Positions 41,500 to 52,128 are shown, counted from the stretch's first letter. The stretch: DNA of 64,000 nucleotides from Emiliania huxleyi CCMP1516 (GCF_000372725.1 NW_005201613.1:44676-108675); one strand, 5' to 3'. The notes: generated from the sequence alone by a model not told the origin. Program-made: numbers and translations.

Positions 41500-42098
41500 A
41501 TGTCGCTCCGACGCGTCGCTTTCAGCCTCGGCGCCACGGCCGCGGCCGCCGGTCTAGCTGGCTGCTCAAGCCAGCGGCTGCTGTGGCCGCAGCAGCGGGC
41601 GACCTGCGCGCGCGCTGCCATGAGCGACACAGCAGTCCACCGCCCCGAGTGGCGGCGCTTTGCAGTCGAGATGGGAACCGGCACGAGCCTGCGGCGGCAG
41701 GATCACACGGCAGCGGCCGTGCGTGCGCTGGAAGACGCCCTGTGGCGCGTCTCCATGACGGCCTACCGCGCGCTCGACAAGCGCCCGGAGGAGATGAAAA
41801 TCGAGGTTGTGGTCGGCGTGCCGAAGCCGGCGGCGGTGGACGAGTCGGCGGTCCTCGCCGTGCTGCCGTACGGCGCGGCGCGCCCTGTCGCCTGTCGGAG
41901 AGGCCTTTCCTCACGCGCCGCGCCGCTGTCGCCGCTGCAGGCGAGCGCTCCATCAGGGTCGTCGAGGGCGGCCTCGCCATCCCGGGAGGGTGCGGGGCGG
42001 ATGCACAGGGCGACATCATCATGGCCAACGCGGCCGCAATCGTGTACCTTGACGTGGGCGACTACCTGGCGCTGAAACGGTCGGCAAGTATGGACTAA
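41500..42098 (+). CDS. Lin0512-family protein, 176 residues
   Basis: Two exons, 41500-41872 and 41941-42098, 531 bases in frame, joined by a 68-bp GC-AG intron (TACG|gcgcgg...CTGCAG|GCGAGC). The core reads RRFAVEMGTGTSLRRQDHTA, RPEEMKIEVVVGVPKPAAVD, AVLPYG joined to ERSIRVVEGGLAIPGG, then DIIMANAAAIVYLDVGDY. This matches the small Lin0512 family of bacteria and plants (pattern V-E-x-G-x-G-x-x-x-x-x-Q-D-x-T-x-A-x-x-x-A), whose function is unknown. About 40 residues precede the core (MSLRRVAFSLGATAAAAGLA) and look like an organelle leader. An internal Met (MSDTAVHRPEWRRF) could be an alternative start, as the TATA box is so close to the first ATG. Confidence 0.8.
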
Positions 42099-42564
42099 CA
42101 CGCGGCTCTTGCTGATCCGATGAGCAACACTGATTACTTGGCCGCTGGTGTATATGTCGCTCTTCGGAGCACGGGGAGGAAACGGCGAAGGCCAGTAGCT
42201 CTCACTGTCGGGACTTGCCCCAAGGGGGGGCAACACCCTACAGAAGTTACATACAGAGGCGGAAGGCAGTTGGAGCCCTTGCACGTCGAAGGCGAGCCGC
42301 TGGGACTTCTCCGGCCAGAACAACGGGCGAGAGGAGGTGGCGGTGGTGAGGTGTGCGCACCGGCCGCGGCGAAGACTCGGTGTACGTCGCGATCCAGCAC
42401 ATGAAGAACCACGTCTGGCGCGAGGTCTGGCCCGCGATGCCGGCGGCTAGTAGGGCCCCGCGCAGGCCTCTGCGCCGCACGAGCCACGACCACGAGGGGC
42501 GCAGCCCGCAGCCCTCCATGCTCCAACTCTATTCGCCGCGGAGGGAGCGAGTCTCTTGGCCGCT
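42099..42564. other. interval with a possible exon remnant
   Basis: One plus frame at about 42375-42450 reads EDSVYVAIQHMKNHVWREVW, which looks like coding sequence but is isolated. It directly abuts the foldback element and could be a captured or disrupted host exon. Confidence 0.25.
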
Positions 42565-44828
42565 GGCTCCGGCTCAGGTCAGAGGGCCCAGCGACTCGTC
42601 GGTTGGGTGTAAACGGGCATCCCCGAGTGGCTTCAAACCAAACAGGGTGTGAATAGAGCTGTCTTGATGGTGCTGAGGACGAAGCCACCTCAAACTTTGA
42701 TGAAGCCGCGAGTTTTTATAGTTTTCATTAGCTGTGAATAGTTATTGCGCCCGCCGCAGCCCGCCCTATTCCACTGGGCACGCGCCACGGGCCACGAGAG
42801 CCCTGGAAGAGCCCAGCTGGCATGTTCTATCGCCCGGGTGGCGGGCTGTCTGCATACAGACGTCTCGTCGCCATGGCTGACGCACGACTGGTCCGACGTG
42901 CGGTGGGAGTTTGACCTCAGACAGGCCGTCGGTGTCGGCGGGCTGACGGCGGCCGCCGGAATCGCGATTCGCTCTGCCAGCTGCCAGCAGCCTCGTGTCG
43001 CGGCTCTCACAGGTGCAGCTGCCAGCAGCCTCATGTCGCGGCTCTCAGCGGTGGTGATTGGTCTTTGCGCCGTCGCTCGACGGCGTCACCACCCATCCGA
43101 TCTGCGCAGCTCCTGCAGCTCCTGCAGCTCCTGCAGCTCCTGCTGTCAGTCTTCTACTCTCACTCGCCGCGCGCGGATTGTGCGCCGCACCAGCAGGACA
43201 CATGCTCATGCAAACAGTGCGAGAACTTGGTTGCGCCGCTTAGTGGCGGCGCTGCTTTAGAGGAAGCGGCAGCGTGGGAAGCACAGCAGATGGAGGCGGC
43301 GCGGCATGCCAAGGAGCTGCAATCGCAGTACTGGGGGCGGCAGCGCCAGCAACGAGCAAGGAGAGACGGGCAGAGGTTGAGCGGCTGAGTGCAGCAAGGG
43401 CCAAGGGCAAGAAAAAGGAATGTGGGCGTGGGCGATACGGGCGCCGCTAGGGCTCCGGCTCAGGTCGTGGGGCATAGCTCGGGTGTAAACGGGGTCTGGG
43501 GAGGAAGCCCCAGCGGCCCGCCGCAGGCGCCGCCGGAGGCTGGCCCGCCGCAGGCGCCGCCGGAGGCTGGCCCGCCGCAGGCGCCGATTTTTTGGCGTTT
43601 TTTCTCAAAATTGAGGGATTTCTCATCTAAATTCTCATCCAAAATCGAGCTCGCTACGAGCTCTCTAACTGCACAGCATCTCCTCGTGTTGAGCCTAGCG
43701 GCGCCCGTATCGCCCACGCCCACATTCCTTTTTCTTGCCCTTGGCCCTTGCTGCACTCAGCCGCTCAACCTCTGCCCGTCTCTCCTTGCTCGTTGCTGGC
43801 GCTGCCGCCCCCAGTACTGCGATTGCAGCTCCTTGGCATGCCGCGCCGCCTCCATCTGCTGTGCTTCCCACGCTGCCGCTTCCTCTAAAGCAGCGCCGCC
43901 ACTAAGCGGCGCAACCAAGTTCTCGCACTGTTTGCATGAGCATGTGTCCTGCTGGTGCGGCGCACAATCCGCGCGCGGCGAGTGAGAGTAGAAGACTGAC
44001 AGCAGGAGCTGCAGGAGCTGCAGGAGCTGCAGGAGCTGCGCAGATCGGATGGGTGGTGACGCCGTCGAGCGACGGCGCAAAGACCAATCACCACCGCTGA
44101 GAGCCGCGACATGAGGCTGCTGGCAGCTGCACCTGTGAGAGCCGCGACACGAGGCTGCTGGCAGCTGGCAGAGCGAATCGCGATTCCGGCGGCCGCCGTC
44201 AGCCCGCCGACACCGACGGCCTGTCTGAGGTCAAACTCCCACCGCACGTCGGACCAGTCGTGCGTCAGCCATGGCGACGAGACGTCTGTATGCAGACAGC
44301 CCGCCACCCGGGCGATAGAACATGCCAGCTGGGCTCTTCCAGGGCTCTCGTGGCCCGTGGCGCGTGCCCAGTGGAATAGGGCGGGCTGCGGCGGGCGCAA
44401 TAACTATTCACAGCTAATGAAAACTATAAAAACTCGCGGCTTCATCAAAGTTTGAGGTGGCTTCGTCCTCAGCACCATCAAGACAGCTCTATTCACACCC
44501 TGTTTGGTTTGAAGCCACTCGGGGATGCCCGTTTACACCCAACCGACGAGTCGCTGGGCCCTCTGACCTGAGCCGGAGCCCTAGGCTCAACACGAGGAGA
44601 TGCTGTGCAGTTAGAGAGCTCGTAGCGAGCTCGATTTTGGATGAGAATTTAGATGAGAAATCCCTCAATTTTGAGAAAAAACGCCAAAAAATCGGCGCCT
44701 GCGGCGGGCCAGCCTCCGGCGGCGCCTGCGGCGGGCCAGCCTCCGGCGGCGCCTGCGGCGGGCCGCTGGGGCTTCCTCCCCAGACCCCGTTTACACCCGA
44801 GCTATGCCCCACGACCTGAGCCGGAGCC
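42565..44828. mobile_element. 2.26-kb composite foldback element, arrangement A-P-A'-P'
   Basis: A (42565-43451) and A' (43694-44580) are 887-bp inverted repeats that look essentially identical; 171- and 107-codon ORFs read the same from both arms. The 242-bp centre belongs to P (43451-43698), which recurs inverted as P' (44581-44828). A and P share the terminus GGCTCCGGCTCAGGTC, and the whole unit is bounded by it in inverted orientation. GCT lies immediately outside both ends, perhaps a 3-bp target duplication. No transposase is recognisable; arm ORFs contain a CTGCAG-type trinucleotide run and no known motif. It is probably a non-autonomous DNA element (foldback type). A palindrome made by an assembly or amplification error must be excluded. 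Confidence 0.7.
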
Positions 44829-45059
44829 GCTCTTTCGTCTTTGTCGGGTTGTGACTACTGACTTGTGACGTGTGACGAGGGGTGAGAGAGAAAAACTCTC
44901 GAGGCGCTGACAGTGACACACCGCGCGCCCCACGGGGGGCGTCCCACAGTCACCCACAGATCTGAGCCTTCCACGAGCGCCCCAAACATGAAACAAGCGG
45001 CACGGGTGCGCGCAGCACAGATGGCACCTGCCCACCGCCGCATCCACCAACCAGAAGAA

Positions 45060-46616
45060 TCACAGCGCGGTGGCGTTAGTGGCGGAGGGGCCGGGCCGAG
45101 GCAGCGCGGGCATCGCCGCAAAGATGGCCGACGAGCACGCGATGGCAACCAGCGCCACCACCCCTCCCGCCGCGTCGAAGGCCAGCTTCGCCCCGCCGCT
45201 GGCACGCGCCTCTCCTCCCCGAGAGGTGTCCTCCTCGACGGCGGCGGCGGAAGGGGCGGCCGCGGCCGCCGCGGCATCCACAGCCGCAGCCTCGGGCGCC
45301 AGTGCGGCCTCCGCGTCGTCGGCCGCCCGCACGCACCCCGCGCCTTGCTCGGGCGCAGTGTCTGCAGGGCCGCCGGTCAGCAAGTGCGCCCTCAGCCGCG
45401 GCTTCTCGAGCGCGCGCTCGGGCGGCGGCGCGCGCCTGCCACGCACGTGCCATGGGCGTGGACGCGTCGCGGGCGTGTCGCGGGCGTGTCGTGGGCGTGT
45501 GATGCACGTGCCGTGGCCGCCACGCCGTTGACGTGTCATGGACGTGTCATGGGGAGAGCGGGCTGGTGGCGGCGGCGGCGGCGCGCCGCAGTGCGTGGAC
45601 GAGGAGCTCGGCGACGAGCACCGACGAGAGCCAGTAAGTCCACGCCTGTGCTGGGGGGCGGGGGAGTGAGTGGGAGGCGCGGGCGCACTGCACTGCCCGA
45701 CCATCCTCCGTGAGCTCGTGCCGACGCGCTGACATTGGATGCGGCGAGTGCTCGAGCGGCGTGGGCCGTGGCGGCCTCCAACCCGAAGCCGGGAGAACAC
45801 GCGCGAGAGGGGAGAGTGAGTGTGGCCTTCATGCGCAGCCTTCACCCCCCTGGGCCGCAGCTGTGAGAGGTGGGATCGAGCGCGCGGGGTTTGGTGCTTC
45901 CGCATCTAGGCTCCGCGCGTGCAGCATGTCGAAGGGCCGGAAGTAGTCGGCGCAGGTGTCGCCGTCGCACGTGCCGCCCGGGTACTCTCGCGCCTCGCGC
46001 GGCGGGCGGTACCTGCTCACAGCTCAAAGCGCCGTGAAGAGAGGCCGTCCGTGCAGGCACGTGCGGCAGCGATTGGCCGGCACCCAAACAGCGCAGTGGC
46101 GGCCACGTACCAGTATCTGTAGAGCATCGGCGCCAGGACCTGCGAGTAGGAGCGGATCGCCCACGCGCGGTGCGCTGCGTACCGCTGCTGCCGCGCGCGG
46201 ACCGCGGTCATGGCGGCGGCGACGCCGAACCAGCCTCCCGCGAGGAGGAAGGCGGCGCCCATGTTGTACCCACCGGAGAGCTTGAAGCCCTTGAGCAGGA
46301 CGAAGAAACATCCGCACAGCGAGGCGCCACAGGCGGAGGCAACGTACAGCCGGCCCGACCAACGGTGGAGTCGCGGCACCCTCCGACGGAGGGCCGGCGA
46401 GAATTGACTCGGGCCCAGGAATAGCGCGACGGCGCCGAGGACCATGTGCGCGCCCATCGAGACGCGGCGAGCAGGCGTCGCGCCGAGGCCTGGAAGGACG
46501 CCATCGAAGTCGCCCAGGACGAGGTAGTTGAGGACGATGCTGGCGTAGGCCCACGGTATCACGAAAGGCGCCATCGCCAGCGCAGCGACGGCCCATGACC
46601 AGGAGAGGAGCCGCAT
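45060..46616 (-). CDS. DUF2306-family membrane protein, 340 residues
   Basis: Exons 46616-46111, 46012-45904, 45645-45583 and 45404-45060 give 1,023 bases in frame. Introns start GT, GC and GC. The first exon holds the family core: MGAHMVLGAVALFLGPSQF, RRVPRLHRWSGRLYVAS, FKLSGGYNMGAAFLLAGGW, YAAHRAWAIRSYSQVLAPML, that is four or five membrane helices with the H-R-W-x-G-R and HR...RSY His/Arg pairs typical of DUF2306 (relatives of cytochrome b561-like four-helix proteins). Later exons add DTCADYFRPFDMLHARSL, WLSSVLVAELLVHALRR and an Ala/Glu-rich tail with a last hydrophobic segment (GGVVALVAIACSSAIFAAM). The first Met could instead be 46739. The function is unknown; heme binding is a guess. 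Confidence 0.75.
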
Positions 46617-46739
46617 GTAGCCGACTGCCTCCAGCCCGCCACGCGCCGAGTCAGTCTTCTCAGGACTATGGATTGCGCTCGAGGTACGAGGAGCGCAACA
46701 GCGCGCCGCAGGCGAAGCGATACACACAAGCAGAAGCAA

Positions 46740-47960
46740 GACACCCGAGGGCAGAGGGCAGGGCCAGCTCAGCCTCTCAGCTCCAGCCTCTCAGCTCACC
46801 ACCTCGCCTTCTCTGTCGCTCTCCTGGCCCAGTCCCATCAGTATCAGGCCTGAGGTGTCCCAAACCGCACTTGTCTCGGGTCTTCAAGCTCACACCGGCT
46901 CGTAAGACCCTACACACGGCCCTCGCACGCACATACGAGCTCACAGACACCGCCGGCACGCACTCCCACTTCACACACGCTCAAGCACAACCCCACCAAA
47001 GCACAGTCCTGCTCAGAGTGGGCAAGGACCGCCACTTGGTGACCCAGGCCGCCCCTGGCTCGCCACTGCACTCGGCTCCTCTGCAGCTGTCTCGGGCTCT
47101 CCCACGACAGCACGCCGACGGCAAGCTTTGACGCCCGTCGGATGGACCTGCTGCGGCCACGGCCGATGCACTCGTGCAGCTTGGTGCAGGCCTCAACTCA
47201 GATGCCGACCAGCCTGGTCGTGGCGGCCTACGAGCGGCGTTGTGTCCGGTCGACGCTTGAACGAGAGCGTCGAGCAGCGGGTCACCAGTGTGCCGCTCGA
47301 GAGCCTCCTGGGCCGGAATCCGGGCGCGGGACCACGGAACACGCCCAGGAGTCGACTCTCGCGGATAGCCGGCCACAGTCGGGCCGCCAGGAGCGAGCTG
47401 GCGGCGACGCTCAAAAAGGCCTCCATCGCGGGCGGAGGGCAAAAACATTACCGATCCGGTCTATTACCAGGTCAGGTTGCAACCCTTGTTCCGCACTGTG
47501 CTGTGAATCGAGCGGCAACCAACAGCTCTCAGGACCCCCCGGTGCTGGGGTGCTGCCAGCAACCAACCAACTCACCGGCGAGCGGAGCGAGCCGAAGAGC
47601 GGGCCAAATTGGCGCTGTGAACGCACCTCTACGTGGCGGGCCGCGCAGGCCCGGCAGCAGGGCACCCCCGCGCGGATGCCGACGAGGATCACGGTGCGCT
47701 ACCCGAACGAAGGTGGACTGCTGACAGGGTTTGCGGTGACCGGTGTCAGTTAGATTTGGGGCCCAAACCAGCCTCAGACTCGGCTCAGAGCCCGGGAAAC
47801 TAGAGGGTGCTCTGGGTACTAGGGAAACTAGCAGGAAACCCTTGGACAGGCCAAGTAGGCGCGGGCGCCGCGCTCCTCGCGACCAACCTCCTGCCGACGC
47901 CGCTCGCGGCTTTGCGCTCGGACGCCATCGTGCACGAGACGGAGACGGCCGACACGATCA
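46740..47960. other. interval without a recognised gene
   Basis: ORFs of 60-200 codons exist on both strands (for example 47142-47753 plus, 46981-47448 minus, 47193-47426 minus), but none has a recognisable motif and they conflict with each other. One may be real; I cannot choose. Confidence 0.35.
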
Positions 47961-47969
47961 TGAGAGGAG

Positions 47970-48330
47970 TGCTGCTTGAGCACTTGAGCACTGGATAGGG
48001 TCGATTCCGCATGGTACGGGACCCCTCGATCGTCTCGCCCTCCCTCACTGTGGTGTGTTCATTGGGGGGGGGTCATAACAAACACGGTACAGGATCGAGG
48101 TGCACGCTGCAGAGAAGCAGTGTCGTCCCCCCTCTCCCCGACGGCGATGGCGGTGTGACCGATCGAGCTACAAGAGGAACTTGTTCAGCAGGATCCGGAG
48201 TGGTCAGATGCACTACCTCACTGGGCATGAGACCACCGTACGACGCATCCATCACCGTCTCGGATTTGTGTGGATGGAGTCGAACCACTCCGGGATGGGT
48301 GGGGCAAGCCCATCGATTTGAGTTGTGCTT
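47970..48330 (-). repeat. dispersed repeat family R2, copy 2, with tRNA-like tail
   Basis: Matches 35180-35590. The minus strand at 48276-48286 reads GGTTCGACTCC (box B) and the neighbouring stem is GATGGG/CCCATC (48294-48299 with 48309-48314). The stem bases differ from copy 1 but still pair. A GGTAGGTAGGTAG-led repeat follows at 48449-48530. Confidence 0.6.
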
Positions 48331-48574
48331 TCCTCGCCTGCAAGAGACAGTGGGGGGGTGCAGTCCTCGCTCTTGGCATGGTCGGGGGGTCTCAACCGTC
48401 AACCAGATGGTTGAGGGGGGGGCGACAACCGCCCGCGGCACCACCGAGGTAGGTAGGTAGGTAGTAAGGTGAAGAACAGCCAGGCTCGGACTGGACACCA
48501 ACGCGGTATGGGTGGACGCTAGACAGATCCGAGGACCGAACCCTATCGAGGTCTCGCCAGAGTTGCGTTCGCCA

Positions 48575-49327
48575 ATGCCGTGGCCCTTCCGCCGACCTCC
48601 GCCTCCTCCTCCGCCCGCCGACCCGGCGGTGGAGATCGCCCCGGTGCTGGTGGCGATTCTCTGCTGCTGGTGCATCCCGCTGCTCCTCTACCTCGCCGCG
48701 GCGGCGCGCCGGGGCCTGGCGAGGGCGCTCGTGGTTGAGGCTCTAGGGAGCTTTGCCTTCAAGCTCTTCGTCCACGCCGCCATCGTGGGTTCGGCGTGGT
48801 GCGCGCTCGGAGGCGATGCGACCGCGGCCGTGGTGCAGGCCACCGTCTGGCTGCTCATCGTCCTCCTCGCCTTTCCGTCGGGGGCGTTTCTCAACTCGGC
48901 AATCACCCTCGCGGCATGCGCCGCCGGCAAGCTCGCGCAGTCCGACGCCGTGCTCTACATCGGCGCCCAGTTCGCTGGCTCTGCCGTCGCCGTCGAGGCT
49001 ATTCGCGCGCTGGCTCCGCTGGACCTGCACGGCGCCATCGGCCCTCCGCCGCCCGCCGAAGGCAGCTACTCGTCTGCGATACTGCACGAAGCGCTGTTCG
49101 CTGGCGCCAACTGCCTCCTGGCGCTCAACAGCAGCGCCTTAGGCACGGGCACGCCGCTCAAGGTTGCCACAATCGTCATTCTCCTCATTCGGATCGGAGG
49201 CGCATGCATGGACCCATCCGCCGCCTTTGCGGGCGCCCTGTTTGCCGGGCGCTACACCGACCTCGTCGAGGTGTATTGCGTTGGCGCGGCTCTGGGCGCC
49301 ATCGCCGCAGGAACCTTGTCGAGGTGA
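48575..49327 (+). CDS. divergent aquaporin-like (MIP superfamily) protein, 250 residues
   Basis: Intronless; starts MPWPFRRPPPPP (48575), or 21 codons earlier at 48512. Six hydrophobic segments are visible. The two pore half-helices sit where MIP proteins have them: FPSGAFLNSAITLAACAAGK corresponds to SGxHxNPAVTxA with NSA in place of NPA, and GGACMDPSAAFAGALFAG corresponds to GxxxNPARxxGP with DPS. Before the second box the YSSAILHEALFAGANCLLA segment matches the H-E-hydrophobic helix. Known unorthodox aquaporins also alter these boxes. Whether it still conducts water or solutes, and in which membrane, is not shown by the sequence. Confidence 0.65.
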   Translation: MPWPFRRPPPPPPPADPAVEIAPVLVAILCCWCIPLLLYLAAAARRGLARALVVEALGSFAFKLFVHAAIVGSAWCALGGDATAAVVQATVWLLIVLLAFPSGAFLNSAITLAACAAGKLAQSDAVLYIGAQFAGSAVAVEAIRALAPLDLHGAIGPPPPAEGSYSSAILHEALFAGANCLLALNSSALGTGTPLKVATIVILLIRIGGACMDPSAAFAGALFAGRYTDLVEVYCVGAALGAIAAGTLSR

Positions 49328-50093
49328 GGACCGTGGCTGCTCGACCAGGGCGGCCGGGCGCGCCTCTCGGCCGACGCGTCACCCACCTTTTCTCCATACT
49401 CTATTAATTCATAATTGCCGCGCACGGCTGGAGGCCTGGACGTGGACCCGGTCGGGACGGCTGGCGCGTCGCCTTGTCCGTCTCGCGGAGCCGCGGTCTG
49501 TGCCTCGGTCTCGCGGATTAAGGGGTGTGTGTGTGGGCTGTCTCGCGTGCAGTCCGAGTCGCGAGTCTCTGCGAGTCTGCCGTGTGCCGAGCGGATATAC
49601 GGCTCTCCGCGAAACTGGATACATTTTGCATATGCGAACCGAAAACTGTGCCGTGCGCGCGCGCGTCGCGGGCGACCCGCTAAACGCGCGCGCAACGGAC
49701 GGCGTCCCGCTCCCGGCTCCTGCGGCTGAGCGACTCAGCGAGCGGGGCACCGGCATGCAAACCTGCTGAGCGACTCAGCGAGCGGCACCGGCATGCAAAG
49801 GGAAAGTGTACAATGAGGAGCGGGTTCCATTGCCGGCACCCCCCCAACCAACATTCGACGCGGGCGGCCCAGCGACGAGAGCCGGCTAGGTAATATGGGT
49901 TGTGGCCATGCGAATATGGGTTGTGTGGCCATGCGCGCGCCCCCGGCCGTCGCCGCCTCAGAGGCTAGCAACGGCGCGGGGGCGGGGCGGGGGGTTGAGC
50001 AGTCATGACTAGTGGACGCGCCGCCAGCAAGCGTCGAGCGGCTCGACATGCCGGGGCGCGTGTGGATGGCAAGTGTACAAGGGGTCCTCCCCT
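49328..50093. other. intergenic with small duplications
   Basis: Contains a ~40-bp tandem duplication (49727-49800, TGAGCGACTCAGCGAGCGG) and a short ATATGGGTTGTG repeat (49893-49930). No gene was seen. Confidence 0.6.
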
Positions 50094-50687
50094 CTAAGCG
50101 CGGCCGACGCCAATAGGCATTGACGCATAGCGCGAGAAGTCGACGGGGACCTCGACCACGGTGGGGCGGGCGGCGGGGTGCAGCGAGGAGGGGCGGGCGG
50201 CCCAACCCTCCTCGAGCTGCGCCTCGCGCTGCAGCAGGTCCATCGTCGCGGCCAGGTTGGCGATCGGCAGCGCCGCGCATCCGGGCAGCGCCGGCGCGGG
50301 CGGCGGGTGGCACGCGCTGAGCGGCCTGGACAGCTGGCCGACGAGGACATCGAGAAGCGCGGGCACCGGGCGGCCTGCGACCTCGTACGCGCGCTTGGCC
50401 GCCGCCAGATGTTGCGGCGCGAACGTTGTCAGCTTGACGTGCGCGAGCGCCAACGTCTTCCGCAACGTCCGGAGATCGGTGAGCTCGACGTACTGCATCG
50501 CGTGGAGGATCCGTTCGATGCTCAGGATGGCCTCGACCGCTTCGGCAAGCGTCTGCGTGCCCGGCTGCGAGTCCGAAGGCGTGCCGCCGCTACGCCCCCC
50601 CTCCTCCTCCTCCGCGACCGACTCGAGCTCGTCGAAGAAGTACTCCATGGAGTACTCCGCCGGCGAGTTCTCGAAGAGGTCGTCCAT
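50094..50687 (-). CDS. uncharacterised acidic protein, 197 residues
   Basis: Intronless frame. I prefer the Met at 50687 (MDDLFENSPAEYSMEYFFDE); the frame extends to 50771. After an acidic start (SVAEEEEGG) it is helical: TLAEAVEAILSIERILHAM, YVELTDLRTLRKTLALAHV, HLAAAKRAYEVAGRPVPALL, then NLAATMDLLQREAQLEEGW and a C-terminal VVEVPVDFSRYASMPIGVG. No membrane segments and no known family. The AT-richer stretch at 50760-50940 is its likely promoter side. Confidence 0.5.
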   Translation of the reverse strand: MDDLFENSPAEYSMEYFFDELESVAEEEEGGRSGGTPSDSQPGTQTLAEAVEAILSIERILHAMQYVELTDLRTLRKTLALAHVKLTTFAPQHLAAAKRAYEVAGRPVPALLDVLVGQLSRPLSACHPPPAPALPGCAALPIANLAATMDLLQREAQLEEGWAARPSSLHPAARPTVVEVPVDFSRYASMPIGVGRA

Positions 50688-50944
50688 CGTCGAGCGCGGA
50701 CTCCCCCCGCGGGGGCCCTCCTTCTCCCCCCAGCCCGCAAAGGCGGTACCCTGCATCATAGCAGAGCACAACTGCTCAGGACAGAGTTATTTTTCTCAGC
50801 GTGTGAATGTAAGAAAAACGAAGTTGTTTTAGTTTTGCTTGGGCGGACCTCATGCCGGGGTAGGTAGGGTAGGTCTTGGCCCTCCCGTCGGGTTTTCCCC
50901 TCTCTTCACGCTGGAATTTTCACAGCAGAAAAAGAAAATTTCCG

Positions 50945-51843
50945 CGGAAATCACGATGTCATGTTGATGGACTTGACGTGGTTCCACCAAGCGTTACCTG
51001 CGGATGGTGCGCCGTAGAGGTTGCCGACCTCGCACACCATGTCCTTCTCCTCGCCGGTGATGGGATCGATGTAGCAGTACTCGGGCTTGCCCTTGAGCCC
51101 CTTCGGCATCTCGCAGTACCAGGTCTCGCCCTCCCCGCGCTCCGCCCAGGTGTACGCCATGGGCTGGTCGCACGTGATGAGTTCCATGTCCTCCTGCGCG
51201 GCCACGTTGAGCACGGTGCGGGTCGTGCCGTAGCGGACCACGCTCGCGAAGGTCTTGGTGAAGTCGACGCCGGGCCGCATCAGGTTGCCCATGACACAGC
51301 CGCGCCACTTGCACCGGCCGTCGGACTTCCGGGAGGCGATCTCCTTCAGCGGGAGGACGCGCACCTTGGCGGGGCGGCGCATGGGCTTGAGCGTGCCGTT
51401 CTGGATGAGGCCGAGGAACTCGGTGTCATACGCCTTGTACCACGCGTCGCGCAGCTTGGGGTCGCGGATGTTGGCGATGTCCTTGTAGTGCTTGGGGCGA
51501 GTACAACAACATGCTCAACGCCCGCCTCGCCGCCAATGCCACGCCCTTCGGTATCTGGGCGGCTGCGGCGGCCGCATCCCCATCGTCGTCGGTCTACCGC
51601 AACACCACGGATCAGTGCGTCGCGTACATGTCGAGCGTGGACGGCCAGATCATGCCCATGCCGGACATGGCGCCGACGGATGCGCCGAGCGGCATCAGGT
51701 GGATGTTGAAGTCCTCCCCGAAGTAGATGGTCTGCCCGGAGGGGTAGTTGAGGCGTGGTGGGCAGAGGTCGAAGCGGACCACGATGTTCTGCGCCTTGCA
51801 CTCCTTGACGCTGACGAGAGGCATGGCGAGTCCGGGCGCGTAC
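50945..51843 (-). mobile_element. older, rearranged Ty1/Copia fragments
   Basis: Broken Copia sequence of the same family as the whole-looking copy at 53104-59192. It contains reverse-transcriptase sequence and a protease/integrase-side piece, with parts in both orientations. It is clearly not functional: several rearrangement junctions. It abuts the solo-looking LTR at 51844-52128. Confidence 0.85.
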
Positions 51844-52128
51844 TGTGAAGGTCTTCAGTGACCACTCACAAGCTGTTCCAAGGCCCGACAGAAATGTACT
51901 GTCAAAACTTTGTTCAAACAAAAGTCCTGGCCCGCGGCCCCCACACCCACAATGACTATCAATCCAGGCTGCGGGTGAAGGGCAAAACCGCGCCGCTGCA
52001 GAACGGTTTTTGCAAAACCGCGCCGCAGCGGTACGAAACTGCGCAGATGCAGTCCAGGGGTGGTAAGGACACTATGTGTGTGTGTGTGGCCGTAGACTAG
52101 ACGGCAGCGCGGTCGTCGGTCTTCAACA
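51844..52128 (-). repeat. Copia LTR of the outer (older) copy
   Basis: 285 bp, TG...CA ends, matching the LTRs at 53104-53388 and 58908-59192 apart from a couple of substitutions noticed by eye. The outer copy's 3' coding part continues from 52129 to 53103. Confidence 0.9.

Noticed and set aside
51858-52100. 80-codon ORF found in the three full-length LTRs
   Set aside because: Identity follows from the LTRs being copies of one element; no other sign of coding.
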